Below are positions 7,516 to 15,784 of a stretch of 64,000 bases of DNA, piece after piece; within the stretch, counting starts at the first letter, position 1; every line of letters starts with the position of its first letter. The translations under genes and the position numbers were made by a program. Origin of the DNA: Lachnospiraceae bacterium (GTDB taxonomy: Bacteria > Bacillota > Clostridia > Lachnospirales > Lachnospiraceae); the NCBI GenBank assembly GCA_022799355.1, contig JAAWOG010000005.1, positions 36,404-100,403 of the forward strand. Reading direction: 5' to 3'. The notes below the pieces were generated by a model. The model was not told where the DNA came from, ran no database searches, and worked only from the letters and a program-made list of their open reading frames with translations.

Positions 7516-10378
7516 CAGAATAAAAGATAAAATACTGAATATGGTCCTTTCCCGGGAATTTGTGCTGATCCTTGCCATTTTTGTCTGCGGCGGGGTTTTG
7601 ATCCACAGGCTTTTCACCCTGCAGATCGTAAACGGCGCTTCTTATCTGGAAAACTTTCAGCTTACCATTCGTAAGGAGCGTTCCATTCCGGCAGCGCGGG
7701 GCAATATCTATGACAGAAACGGCAGGCTTCTCGCCTACAATGAACTGGCATATTCCGTGACGATTGAGGACGTTTATGAGTCCGGCAGGACAAAAAACCG
7801 GAATATCAACGAGACCATCTATAAAGTGATCCGCATGATAGAAGAAAGCGGGGATGAGGTGATCAGTGACTTCGATATCTATCTGGATCCTGCCGGAAAC
7901 TATCAGTTTAATGTGAGTGACAACACGCTGCTTCGTTTTCTGGCGGATGTGTATGGCAGACCGAATATCAGCGATCTGGAATATAAGGAAAAGACGGCAT
8001 CTCCGGAGGATGTTATCGAATATCTGTGCAGTTCTGATAAATATGGTGTGGGTACATACACGGAAACGGAAGATGGGACACTCGAATTTACGCCGTGTGA
8101 AGGGTTTGAAAAAGACGAGATTCTGAAAATTTTGACGATCCGGTTTGCCCTCTCCTCCAACAGCTACCAGAAATATATTGCCACAACCATTGCCACGGAT
8201 GTCAATGAAAAGACGGTGGCGGTAGTCAGTGAGAATATCCAGTACCTTGACGGCATCAATATTGCCGAAGATACGATCCGAAAATATGTAAACAGCGTTT
8301 ATTTCAGCCATATTATCGGTTATACAGGAAAAATGCCCTCGGAAAAACTGGCGGAATATACGGAAAAAGACAGTTCCTATTCCCTCAACGACCAGGTCGG
8401 TGTCGCCGGCATCGAATCCTCCATGGAGGAAGTGCTGCGGGGGAAAAAGGGATCGGAAGTCATCTACGTGGACAGCTTCGGAAAGGTGATCGAATCCACG
8501 GACTATGTGGAATCCACTGCCGGAAACGATATTTATCTGACGATGGATACGGAACTTCAGTCTGCCGCCTACAATATTCTGGAACAGAAGATAGCGGGTA
8601 TTCTTGTGTCCCGTATCAGAAACATAAAGGAATATGTGCCGAAGGAAAATGCCGGCAGTTCTTCCATATTGATCGCAATTTATGATGTATATAATGCGAT
8701 GTTTGAAAACGGCATTATCGACATATCCCATTTTACCGAGAATAACGCCAGGGATACGGAGCGTATTGTAGCCGAAAAGTATAAACAACAGCAGGCGAAT
8801 GTGCTGGAGCATCTGAGGGAAGAACTGTTAGTTACAAAGACGCCCTATGACCAGCTCTCCACCGAGTATCAGGTATATATGCTCTATATTGTCTCGCTGC
8901 TTGGCGACAACAATATCCTTCTGGCGGAGGAAATCGATGAGACGGATGAAGTTTATCTGGCATGGAGGCAGGATGAAAATATTCCGTTAGAGCAGTACCT
9001 CCGGCACTGCATCGCACAGAGATGGCTCGATGTGACAAAGCTGGAACTGGAAAGCGATTATGCGGATTCCGAAGAAGTATATGAGACGCTGATAGAGTAT
9101 GTTCTGGAAAAACTAAAGACGGACTCTACCTTTGAGAAACGAATCTATCGTTATATGATCAAAAATGATGTGATCAGCGGCAAGGAGGTCTGTCAGATCC
9201 TCTGCGAGCAGAAGATCGTAGAGGTGGATTCCGGTGTGGAGAGCAGGCTCTACAGCGGCAATATCACGGCATATCAGTTTATGCTGGACCGGATCACGAA
9301 TCTGGATATCACACCGGCTCAGCTTGCCTTGGAACCCTGTTCCGGCTCCATGGTGGTAACGGATGTCAATACCGGCGATACGCTGGCGCTGGTTTCCTAT
9401 CCGGGATACGATACAAACCGGCTTGCCAATTCCATTGATGCGGAGTATTACGCGAAACTGATGAACGATGAGGCGCGCCCGATGTACAGCAGGGCAACCC
9501 AGGAGAGAACGGCGCCGGGCTCCACTTATAAGATGGTCTCATCCACGGCAGGCCTGATGGAGGGCGTTATCTCGGCAACGACAACCCTTGCCTGTCAGGG
9601 ACCTTTTGATAAAATTACGCCGCCGCCCAGGTGCCATATCTATCCGGGCGCCCACGGTACGCTCAGTCTGAGCAGTGCGATACAGAGATCCTGCAACAAC
9701 TACTTCTACGAGGTGGGATACAGGCTTGGCTCGAGCGGCGGTTCTTATAACAGCGAGCGGGGAACGGATATGCTGGCGAAATATGCCGATATGTACGGGC
9801 TGTCCGAAGCTTCCGGGCTGGAACTCGAAGAATCCGATCCCAAGCTGTCAACGGAGGATGCGGTGCGTTCCGCCATCGGTCAGGGCAACAACAACTTTAC
9901 GACGGTACAGCTTGCCCGCTATGTGACGACCGTGGCAAACAGCGGCACCTGTTTTAACCTGACTCTGATCGATAAGATCACGGATAAAAACGGGAGTCTG
10001 TTAGAGGACCGGAGCGCCGAAATCCGCAATCGGATCGAGATGGATCAAAGCTATTGGGATGTGATTCACACAGGAATGCGTGGCGTTGTGGAAAATATGT
10101 CATATTATGGGGATGTGAATGTCAACGTGGCAGGAAAGACAGGAACCGCAGAGCAGTCCGAGAGACATCCGAACCATGCGCTGTTTGTCAGCTACGCGCC
10201 CTATGAGAATCCGGAAATTTCCGTAACGGTCCGGATTGTAAACGGTTATTCCTCCTCCTATGCCGCACAGACGGCAAAGGATTTTTATGTATATTATTAT
10301 AAACTGGACGAAGAGGAAAATATCCTCACGGGACAGGCTGCACAGAGTATAGGAAATACAGCCATCCAGAGCGACTGA
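7508..10378 (+). CDS. mrdA: penicillin-binding protein 2, elongasome transpeptidase (extended)
   Basis: This class B PBP cross-links new side-wall peptidoglycan with RodA. It has one N-terminal transmembrane helix (EFVLILAIFVCGGVLIHRLF), the dimerisation domain (ERSIPAARGNIYDRNG), and a C-terminal transpeptidase with Ser672-x-x-Lys675 (STYK), Ser728-x-Asn730 (SCN) and Lys877-Thr-Gly (KTG). I chose the TTG at 7508, preceded by AGGAG with a 9-base spacer; an ATG at 7478 lies further inside mreD and would add 10 residues. At 956 residues it is some 250 longer than usual PBP2, because about 240 helix-rich residues (~365-605) are inserted between the LTMDTELQ segment and the transpeptidase opening SGSMVVTDVNTG. 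It sits between mreD and minC. Confidence 0.95.
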   Translation: MFDRIKDKILNMVLSREFVLILAIFVCGGVLIHRLFTLQIVNGASYLENFQLTIRKERSIPAARGNIYDRNGRLLAYNELAYSVTIEDVYESGRTKNRNINETIYKVIRMIEESGDEVISDFDIYLDPAGNYQFNVSDNTLLRFLADVYGRPNISDLEYKEKTASPEDVIEYLCSSDKYGVGTYTETEDGTLEFTPCEGFEKDEILKILTIRFALSSNSYQKYIATTIATDVNEKTVAVVSENIQYLDGINIAEDTIRKYVNSVYFSHIIGYTGKMPSEKLAEYTEKDSSYSLNDQVGVAGIESSMEEVLRGKKGSEVIYVDSFGKVIESTDYVESTAGNDIYLTMDTELQSAAYNILEQKIAGILVSRIRNIKEYVPKENAGSSSILIAIYDVYNAMFENGIIDISHFTENNARDTERIVAEKYKQQQANVLEHLREELLVTKTPYDQLSTEYQVYMLYIVSLLGDNNILLAEEIDETDEVYLAWRQDENIPLEQYLRHCIAQRWLDVTKLELESDYADSEEVYETLIEYVLEKLKTDSTFEKRIYRYMIKNDVISGKEVCQILCEQKIVEVDSGVESRLYSGNITAYQFMLDRITNLDITPAQLALEPCSGSMVVTDVNTGDTLALVSYPGYDTNRLANSIDAEYYAKLMNDEARPMYSRATQERTAPGSTYKMVSSTAGLMEGVISATTTLACQGPFDKITPPPRCHIYPGAHGTLSLSSAIQRSCNNYFYEVGYRLGSSGGSYNSERGTDMLAKYADMYGLSEASGLELEESDPKLSTEDAVRSAIGQGNNNFTTVQLARYVTTVANSGTCFNLTLIDKITDKNGSLLEDRSAEIRNRIEMDQSYWDVIHTGMRGVVENMSYYGDVNVNVAGKTGTAEQSERHPNHALFVSYAPYENPEISVTVRIVNGYSSSYAAQTAKDFYVYYYKLDEEENILTGQAAQSIGNTAIQSD

Positions 10379-10413
10379 TACGTTCCGCCCGGGATGACTG
10401 AAGGGAGATACGG

Positions 10414-11103
10414 ATGAAGGAGCGTTCTTTTACACTCAAAAGCTACCGGAAAGGGCTGGCGCTTCATATTGATCAAGAGGCGGAAATGAATACCCTGCTG
10501 GAAGAATTAAGAGAGAAATTTCAAAGTTCCAGACAATTTTTCGGAAATATGCAGGTGGGGCTGTCTCTTTCCGGTAAAGAACTGACACCGGAAGAGGAAA
10601 AAGCCATATTGGATGTAATCGGCGAAAGTTCCGATCTGCAGATTGTCTGTCTGATCGGAAAAGACGACAACGTCCAGTATCTGCTGGACAAAGCCCTTGA
10701 TCAGGATGGGGCGGCCAAGGCAGATGCCGGACTGGAAGGACAGTTTTACCGGGGTACCCTGAAAAAGGGACAGAGCCTGGAGACGGAACATTCCGTTATT
10801 ATTCTGGGGGATGTCAGTGCCGGCGCCAAAGTTTTTTCCCGCAGGGACATCATTATTTTAGGGGCTCTTTTAGGGGAGGCGCAGGCCGGTGTCGGTACGG
10901 AAGGGGAAAACGGGCATTTTGTATGCGCGTTGGAGTTCTCGCCGGAAAAGCTGAAAATCGGCAGCTATAAATACAGAAAGAAACCGGAAAAACGATTGTG
11001 GCCGGATTCTTATAAAAAATCACCAAAGATGGCTATACTGCAGGAGGGCGAAATCATCGTCAAACCTGTTACAAAAGAATTGCTGGGCAGGATTACTCCC
11101 TGA
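10414..11103 (+). CDS. minC: septum site-determining protein MinC
   Basis: MinC blocks FtsZ polymerisation away from mid-cell and is recruited by MinD. The 229-residue protein has an N-terminal domain opening SFTLKSYRKGLALHI and a C-terminal beta-helix domain with HSVIILGDVSAGAKVFSRRD and IIILGALLGEAQAG, the part that binds MinD. The ATG follows GGGAGATACGG. It lies 35 bases after PBP2 and 161 bases before minD. Confidence 0.92.
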   Translation: MKERSFTLKSYRKGLALHIDQEAEMNTLLEELREKFQSSRQFFGNMQVGLSLSGKELTPEEEKAILDVIGESSDLQIVCLIGKDDNVQYLLDKALDQDGAAKADAGLEGQFYRGTLKKGQSLETEHSVIILGDVSAGAKVFSRRDIIILGALLGEAQAGVGTEGENGHFVCALEFSPEKLKIGSYKYRKKPEKRLWPDSYKKSPKMAILQEGEIIVKPVTKELLGRITP

Positions 11104-11264
11104 TACCAACGACTGGATTGGTCAATTTATTGACTGAACGAGTCGAAAATGATGGGGGATAAACAGCCCGGAGGACGACAAAATCACGAAAAAAAATCCG
11201 CCTGGAAAAGGCAGGAGAGATCCACCGCAGGAATCGGTGGAAAGCAGAAAGTGAGGTAGCGTAT
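11104..11264 (+). promoter_or_regulatory. minC-minD spacer with two hairpins
   Basis: This 161-base gap is the longest in an otherwise tight operon. It holds a perfect 7-bp hairpin (TCCACCG at 11221-11227 with CGGTGGA at 11235-11241) and a smaller GCCT/AGGC hairpin just before it, followed by the minD ribosome site. No convincing promoter or terminator is visible. It might set the MinC to MinD ratio. Confidence 0.35.
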
Positions 11265-12056
11265 ATGAGTGAAGTAATTGTCGTCACATCAGGAAAAGGC
11301 GGTGTTGGAAAGACCACAACATGCGCAAACGTAGGTACAGGTCTTGCAAAGCTGGGAAAGAAGGTACTGCTGATTGATACGGATATCGGGCTTCGGAACC
11401 TTGATGTGGTGATGGGGCTGGAAAACCGGATCGTCTATAATCTGGTGGATGTGGCGGAGGGAAAGTGCCGCGCAAAGCAGGCTATGATCAAGGACAAGCG
11501 CCATCCGGGCCTATGCCTTTTACCTTCCGCCCAGACAAGGGATAAATCGGCGGTAAAGCCGGAGCAGATGGTAAAACTGATCGATCAGCTGAAAAACCAG
11601 TTTGATTATATCATACTGGATTGTCCGGCGGGTATCGAACAGGGCTTTAAAAATGCCATTGCCGGCGCAAACAGGGCGCTGGTTGTCACAACGCCGGAAG
11701 TTTCGGCGATCAGGGATGCGGATCGGATCATCGGCCTCCTCGAAGCGAATTGTTTCGAGAAGATAGACCTTGTGATCAACAGGCTCCGTTACGACCTGGT
11801 AAAGCGCGGAGATATGATGTCCTCCGCGGATGTAGTTGATATATTGTCCATTCCACTGATCGGCATTGTGCCGGATGATGAAAGCGTGGTGATTTCCACC
11901 AACCAGGGGGAACCTGTTGTGGGAAATTCCACTATGGCGGGGGAAGCTTATCGGAATATCTGCCACCGTGTCCTCGGAGAGGAAGTTCCTTTTATCGAAT
12001 TTGAAAAAGGCTTTTCTTTCTGGACGAAGGTGACCGGCATATTCAGGAAGAATTAG
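11265..12056 (+). CDS. minD: septum site-determining ATPase MinD
   Basis: MinD is a membrane-cycling deviant Walker A ATPase that carries MinC to the membrane and is displaced by MinE. The protein opens with VIVVTSGKGGVGKTTTCANV (deviant Walker A, signature Lys in SGKGGVGKT), then LLIDTDIGLRNLDVVMGLEN, and has the DCPAGIEQGF switch motif. The C-terminus (EKGFSFWTKVTGIFRKN) fits the amphipathic membrane-targeting helix. Length 263 is normal. Confidence 0.97.
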   Translation: MSEVIVVTSGKGGVGKTTTCANVGTGLAKLGKKVLLIDTDIGLRNLDVVMGLENRIVYNLVDVAEGKCRAKQAMIKDKRHPGLCLLPSAQTRDKSAVKPEQMVKLIDQLKNQFDYIILDCPAGIEQGFKNAIAGANRALVVTTPEVSAIRDADRIIGLLEANCFEKIDLVINRLRYDLVKRGDMMSSADVVDILSIPLIGIVPDDESVVISTNQGEPVVGNSTMAGEAYRNICHRVLGEEVPFIEFEKGFSFWTKVTGIFRKN

Positions 12057-12073
12057 GAAGGGGGGGATGACAT

Positions 12074-12358
12074 ATGAAGCTGCATCGATTTTTTCAGAAA
12101 AAAAGTTCCGGCAGCATTGCAAGAGACAGACTGAAAATTTTGCTGATCTCCGACAGGGTAAACTGTTCACCGGAGATGATGAATATGATAAAAAACGATA
12201 TTGCAGGCGTGATATCGCGTTACATGATGATAGACGAGGAAAGCATGGAGGTTCAGATCACCAAGAAAAACAGTATGGGCGGATCAAGAAAGTCACCGTT
12301 TCTGTATGTCAATATTCCGATTCTGGATCTTTCATCGACTCCCTCCGGAAAAATGTAG
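12074..12358 (+). CDS. minE: cell division topological specificity factor MinE
   Basis: MinE stimulates MinD ATPase and confines MinCD to the poles. The 94-residue product has the N-terminal membrane and MinD-contact segment (SIARDRLKILLISDRV) and the C-terminal dimerisation half. ATG at 12074 follows a strong AAGGGGGGGA ribosome site 17 bases after minD. A complete MinCDE set, as here, implies pole-to-pole oscillation rather than the DivIVA-anchored MinCD of Bacillus; this is inferred from family knowledge. Confidence 0.92.
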   Translation: MKLHRFFQKKSSGSIARDRLKILLISDRVNCSPEMMNMIKNDIAGVISRYMMIDEESMEVQITKKNSMGGSRKSPFLYVNIPILDLSSTPSGKM

Positions 12359-12389
12359 AAAACATAACAGTGTCTGTGACGGCAGGCGG

Positions 12390-13553
12390 ATGGGAAGATA
12401 TATGTATAAACAGTATGGATTTCGCAGATTCTTAAAAGATTATGATTTTAAACTGATATGTCTGGTTGTCTCCCTGACAGTGCTTGGCATTCTCGCGATC
12501 GGGAGTGCCAGGCAGTCTGTCCAGAACAGGCAGATTATGGGGATGGCGCTGGGGATCTTTGTGATGCTGGCATCTTCCCTTGTGGACTATCATTTTATTC
12601 TGAAGTTTTACCACCTTATATATATCGGAAATCTCATTCTGCTGGCGCTGGTTATCGTCATGGGAGATGACGCCGGCGGCGCCCAGAGATGGCTGGAAAT
12701 CGGAGGAATTCGGTTTCAACCTTCGGAACTGGCTAAAATATTGTTGATTTTATTCTTTGCACAGTATATTATGTTAAATAGGGATAGATTAAACAGCTTC
12801 GGAATTATTCTGCTGTCCCTGGTGCTGATCGGTATGCCGATGGTGATGGTACTGAAGGAGGACCTGTCTACGACGATCATGATTGGTGTTATATTCTGCG
12901 TCATGATGTATATCGGAGGCATAAGCCACAAGCTTGTTCTCGGTTTGCTTGCCGTCACGGTTCCGGTATCGGTTATTTTCCTGACGCTGGTTATCCAGCC
13001 GGATCAGAAGATCCTGCAGGACTACCAGCAAAAGCGTATTCTCGCCTGGCTTTATCCGGACGAATATAAGGATACGCAGGCCTACCAGCAGAATAATTCC
13101 ATGATGGCGATCGGTTCCGGGCAGCTGCTCGGAAAGGGCTATAATAATAATGAGATCAGTTCCGTAAAAAACGGAAACTTTATCTCGGAGGCCCAGACGG
13201 ATTTTATTTTCGCCGTTGTCGGAGAAGAATGGGGATTTCTCGGAAGTTGTCTGATCGTTATCCTTGAGTTCCTGATTGCACTGGAATGTGCCCTTATCGG
13301 ATGGAAAGCCAGGGATATGGCGGGACATGTGATAGCCGGCGGGGTAGCCGGCCTGGTATGTTTTCAAAGTTTTATCAATATGGGGGTTGCAACCGGGCTG
13401 GTTCCGAATACAGGACTTCCACTGCCCTTTGTCAGCTATGGACTTACTTCCCTTGTCAGTCTTTATCTGGGGATAGGATTGGCGCTTAACGTGAGGTGGG
13501 TGAGCCGCAGGGCAAGGAACGACGGCAGCGGCAACAGTTTATCTTTTGACTGA
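12390..13553 (+). CDS. rodA: RodA/FtsW family peptidoglycan glycosyltransferase
   Basis: A SEDS-family polymerase with about ten transmembrane helices; RodA works with PBP2 to build the side wall. Family motifs include GGAQRWLEIGGIRFQPSELA, the extracellular loop KRILAWLYPDEYKD, QTDFIFAVVGEEWGFLG and the C-terminal NTGLPLPFVSYGLTS. Its place in the mre-PBP2-min operon argues for RodA over FtsW. The start is uncertain: ATG at 12390 or 12402, both after the minE stop at 12358; an upstream ATG at 12306 would overlap minE and add 28 unlikely residues. Confidence 0.93.
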   Translation: MGRYMYKQYGFRRFLKDYDFKLICLVVSLTVLGILAIGSARQSVQNRQIMGMALGIFVMLASSLVDYHFILKFYHLIYIGNLILLALVIVMGDDAGGAQRWLEIGGIRFQPSELAKILLILFFAQYIMLNRDRLNSFGIILLSLVLIGMPMVMVLKEDLSTTIMIGVIFCVMMYIGGISHKLVLGLLAVTVPVSVIFLTLVIQPDQKILQDYQQKRILAWLYPDEYKDTQAYQQNNSMMAIGSGQLLGKGYNNNEISSVKNGNFISEAQTDFIFAVVGEEWGFLGSCLIVILEFLIALECALIGWKARDMAGHVIAGGVAGLVCFQSFINMGVATGLVPNTGLPLPFVSYGLTSLVSLYLGIGLALNVRWVSRRARNDGSGNSLSFD

Positions 13554-13612
13554 ACCGTTGTGTTACCAATTGACAGAACATTATTGCATTAAAGAAGAGG
13601 TGAGAAGGAATC

Positions 13613-14008
13613 ATGAATATTGCATTGATTGCGCACGATGCAAAAAAGAAGCTGATGCAGAATTTCTGCATTGCTTACAGGGGTATTTTAAGCAAAAACG
13701 ATCTGTTTGCCACGGGGACCACGGGCAGACTGATCGAAGAGGTTACAAATTTGAACGTGCATAAGTATCTGGCGGGGCATCTGGGCGGAGAACAGCAGAT
13801 GGGCGCGGATATCGAGCACAATCAGATCGATCTGGTCATTTTCTTACGGGATCCGCTGACATCGAAATCCCATGAGCCGGATGTAAACAATGTTGTCAAG
13901 CTGTGCGACACGCATAATATCCCGCTTGCCACAAATTTAGCATCGGCAGAACTTTTGGTGAAGGCACTTGACAGAGGAGATTTAGAGTGGCGTGAGATGT
14001 ATAAATAA
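13613..14008 (+). CDS. mgsA: methylglyoxal synthase
   Basis: MgsA converts dihydroxyacetone phosphate to methylglyoxal and phosphate, a bypass of lower glycolysis that releases phosphate when sugar phosphates build up. The 131-residue protein has the family signature regions IALIAHDAKKKLM, the phosphate-binding GTTGRLIEE, GGEQQMGADI and the IFLRDPLTSKSHEPDV active-site loop. GAGGTGAGAAGGAATC precedes the ATG. The gene is regularly found at the end of the mre-min-rodA operon in Lachnospiraceae. Confidence 0.96.
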   Translation: MNIALIAHDAKKKLMQNFCIAYRGILSKNDLFATGTTGRLIEEVTNLNVHKYLAGHLGGEQQMGADIEHNQIDLVIFLRDPLTSKSHEPDVNNVVKLCDTHNIPLATNLASAELLVKALDRGDLEWREMYK

Positions 14009-15044
14009 AAAGACAGACAGCTTTGTCCGACATAAATTATTCCGGACAGGGCTGTGGTTTGTTGCAAACTCGAACATCCGAAAAATTCTGACGGGCGGCT
14101 GCGGTTGTCTGTGCGCTCTTGTTCTTGCCGGCTGTGGGAGCGACGGTTACGGAATGCCTTACGACGCATATTCCGTAAACAGCAGCTTTACCGTCCTGAG
14201 TGCGGATCAGGCAGGTCGGGCGGGAACTTTTGCGGCAGATCTGTGTATTGCCAACGAAAACTCCAATGAAAATGCGGCGGATATGTCACAGGCGGAGGCC
14301 GCAGGACTGTTTTCTCTGGGGGATAAAGAGACCTTGTACGCGAAAAATGTGCATGAGCGGCTTTATCCCGCATCGCTGACGAAAGTTATGACGGCTCTCG
14401 TGGCGCTGAAAAACGGAAACAGGGAAGATGTCCTGACGGCTTCCGCCAACGTCAGGATCACAGAATCAGGTGCAACGCTCTCCGGACTTAAGGAGGGCGA
14501 TAAAATGACGCTGGATCAGGCGCTTCGGATACTGCTGATCCAGTCTGCAAACGATGTGGCGGTTATGATCGCGGAGCAGTACGGCGGAACCACGGAGCAT
14601 TTCTGTGAGATGATGAACGAAGAAGCAAAGGCCATCGGCGCCACAAACTCCAACTTCACCAACCCTCACGGACTGACGGATGAGAATCATTATGTCACTG
14701 CCTATGACATGTATCTGATCTTCAATGAGGCCTGTAAATATGAGCTCTTCAAGGAGATCATCGGCATGTCCGCCTATACGACGATTTATTATGACGCCGG
14801 CGGGGGAGAGGTGTCTTTTGATAAACCCTCCACAAACTGGTACTTCAACGGAGAGGCAACGGCGCCGGCAGGAATCACCGTACTTGGCGGAAAAACCGGT
14901 ACCACAAGTGCCGCAAGAAACTGTCTGGTACTGTTGTCGAGTGATACGTCCGGGAAATCCTATATTTCCGTAATCATGAAATCGGAGGAGCGGGGGATTA
15001 TGTATACGGAAATGACGGATCTGCTCGGCGTGATTCAAAAATAA
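13992..15044 (+). CDS. lipoprotein D-alanyl-D-alanine carboxypeptidase (S11 family, PBP5-like)
   Basis: A low-molecular-weight PBP that trims the terminal D-Ala of peptidoglycan stems. The active-site motifs are Ser128-x-x-Lys131 (SLTK), Ser185-x-Asn187 (SAN) and Lys301-Thr-Gly (KTG). The signal peptide ends in a lipobox (LAGC), so it is probably lipid-anchored; the C-terminal amphipathic anchor domain of PBP5 seems absent at this length (350). GTG at 13992 lies inside mgsA after AGAGGAGA with an 11-base spacer, giving a 17-base overlap and an unusually long n-region; a later start before the signal helix is possible. Confidence 0.92.
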   Translation: MRCINKKTDSFVRHKLFRTGLWFVANSNIRKILTGGCGCLCALVLAGCGSDGYGMPYDAYSVNSSFTVLSADQAGRAGTFAADLCIANENSNENAADMSQAEAAGLFSLGDKETLYAKNVHERLYPASLTKVMTALVALKNGNREDVLTASANVRITESGATLSGLKEGDKMTLDQALRILLIQSANDVAVMIAEQYGGTTEHFCEMMNEEAKAIGATNSNFTNPHGLTDENHYVTAYDMYLIFNEACKYELFKEIIGMSAYTTIYYDAGGGEVSFDKPSTNWYFNGEATAPAGITVLGGKTGTTSAARNCLVLLSSDTSGKSYISVIMKSEERGIMYTEMTDLLGVIQK

Positions 15045-15056
15045 ATACAATACTTA

Positions 15057-15085
15057 TTGTCTTTTCCTGTAAAATAACTTATAAT
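15057..15085 (+). promoter_or_regulatory. promoter with 90-base leader for the P-loop protein
   Basis: TTGTCT at 15057-15062 and TATAAT at 15080-15085 have a 17-base spacer. The transcript would have a leader of about 90 bases before ATG 15180, which contains a hairpin formed by GTATGCGGCA and TGCCGTATGC. This separates the gene from the shape operon upstream. Confidence 0.7.
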
Positions 15086-15179
15086 GGAAACAGAATTTAG
15101 GACAGCCTATTGTATGCGGCAAAGGAACCTGCCGTATGCGGTAGCCTCTAAAACTAACTTACTTCAGGAGGTTTTTTTA

Positions 15180-15599
15180 ATGGTTCAGTTAATCGTAGGA
15201 AGAAAAGGAAAAGGGAAAACAAAACAGTTGCTGGATAAAGTAAACGCTGAGATTAAAACGGTGTCCGGCAATATTGCTTATCTTGATAAGAGTACAAAAC
15301 ATATGTTTGAACTTAATAATAAAGTGAGGCTGATCGATGTATCGGAGTATATGATTACCGATGCGGATGAATTTATCGGATTTATCTGCGGTATCATTTC
15401 CCAGGACCATGATCTGGAACAGATGTACTTTGACAGCTTTTTAAAGATCGCATGTCTGGAAGGGATGGATATCGAGCCGGCTGTTAAGAAACTGCAGGCG
15501 ATCAGCGAAAAGTTTGGCGTACAGCTTATTTTAAGCGTTTCTCTGGATGAGCATGAATTACCTGAATCTTTGAAATCCAACGTACTGGTGGCATTATAA
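15180..15599 (+). CDS. small P-loop ATPase-like protein of unknown function
   Basis: A 139-residue protein with an N-terminal Walker A motif (GRKGKGKTKQ, residues ~7-16), of the kind sometimes labelled twitching motility PilT in Clostridia, but far too short for PilT and without its other motifs. No clear Walker B is seen; the C-terminal ILSVSLDEHELPESL could hold an acidic metal ligand. ATG at 15180 follows AGGAGG at 15168-15173; a longer frame back to 15084 has no ribosome site and overlaps the promoter. It has its own promoter and may be a nucleotide-binding accessory protein. Confidence 0.7.
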   Translation: MVQLIVGRKGKGKTKQLLDKVNAEIKTVSGNIAYLDKSTKHMFELNNKVRLIDVSEYMITDADEFIGFICGIISQDHDLEQMYFDSFLKIACLEGMDIEPAVKKLQAISEKFGVQLILSVSLDEHELPESLKSNVLVAL

Positions 15600-15603
15600 T
15601 ATA

Positions 15604-15643
15604 GCGAACTCCGTTCGCCTTGCGAGATTCACTTCGTGAACTC
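15604..15643. repeat. pair of adjacent small hairpins
   Basis: GCGAAC/GTTCGC (15604-15618) is directly followed by an imperfect GAG-TTCAC/GTGAA-CTC hairpin (15624-15643). They lie just after the P-loop gene and before its terminator. They have no T-tract and look like a compact repetitive intergenic element. Confidence 0.4.
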
Positions 15644-15689
15644 GGTATAGTAGTAAATTTTTACAAATAAGAGAAAAAGGTTACATAAG

Positions 15690-15716
15690 AGCCTCGGAAA
15701 ATATCCGGGGCTTTTC
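15690..15716 (+). terminator. rho-independent terminator of the P-loop gene
   Basis: AGCCTCGGA (15690-15698) pairs with TCCGGGGCT (15704-15712, one G-U pair), followed by TTTTC. It separates the P-loop gene from the next unit. Confidence 0.75.
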
Positions 15717-15784
15717 TACAGTATCACTTTTTTGTATGGGCGTTCGGTCAGAATCATTTATTCATGCAGCGGAGGACATCATTT

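Noticed and set aside
7448..8812. 454-codon open frame on the minus strand
   Set aside because: It lies wholly antisense to PBP2 and mreD, is His/Arg/Ile-rich without known motifs, and has no ribosome site; it is a shadow of the coding frame.
12067..12435. 122-codon frame overlapping minE in another frame
   Set aside because: The minE frame at 12074 has clear homology and the better ribosome site spacing.
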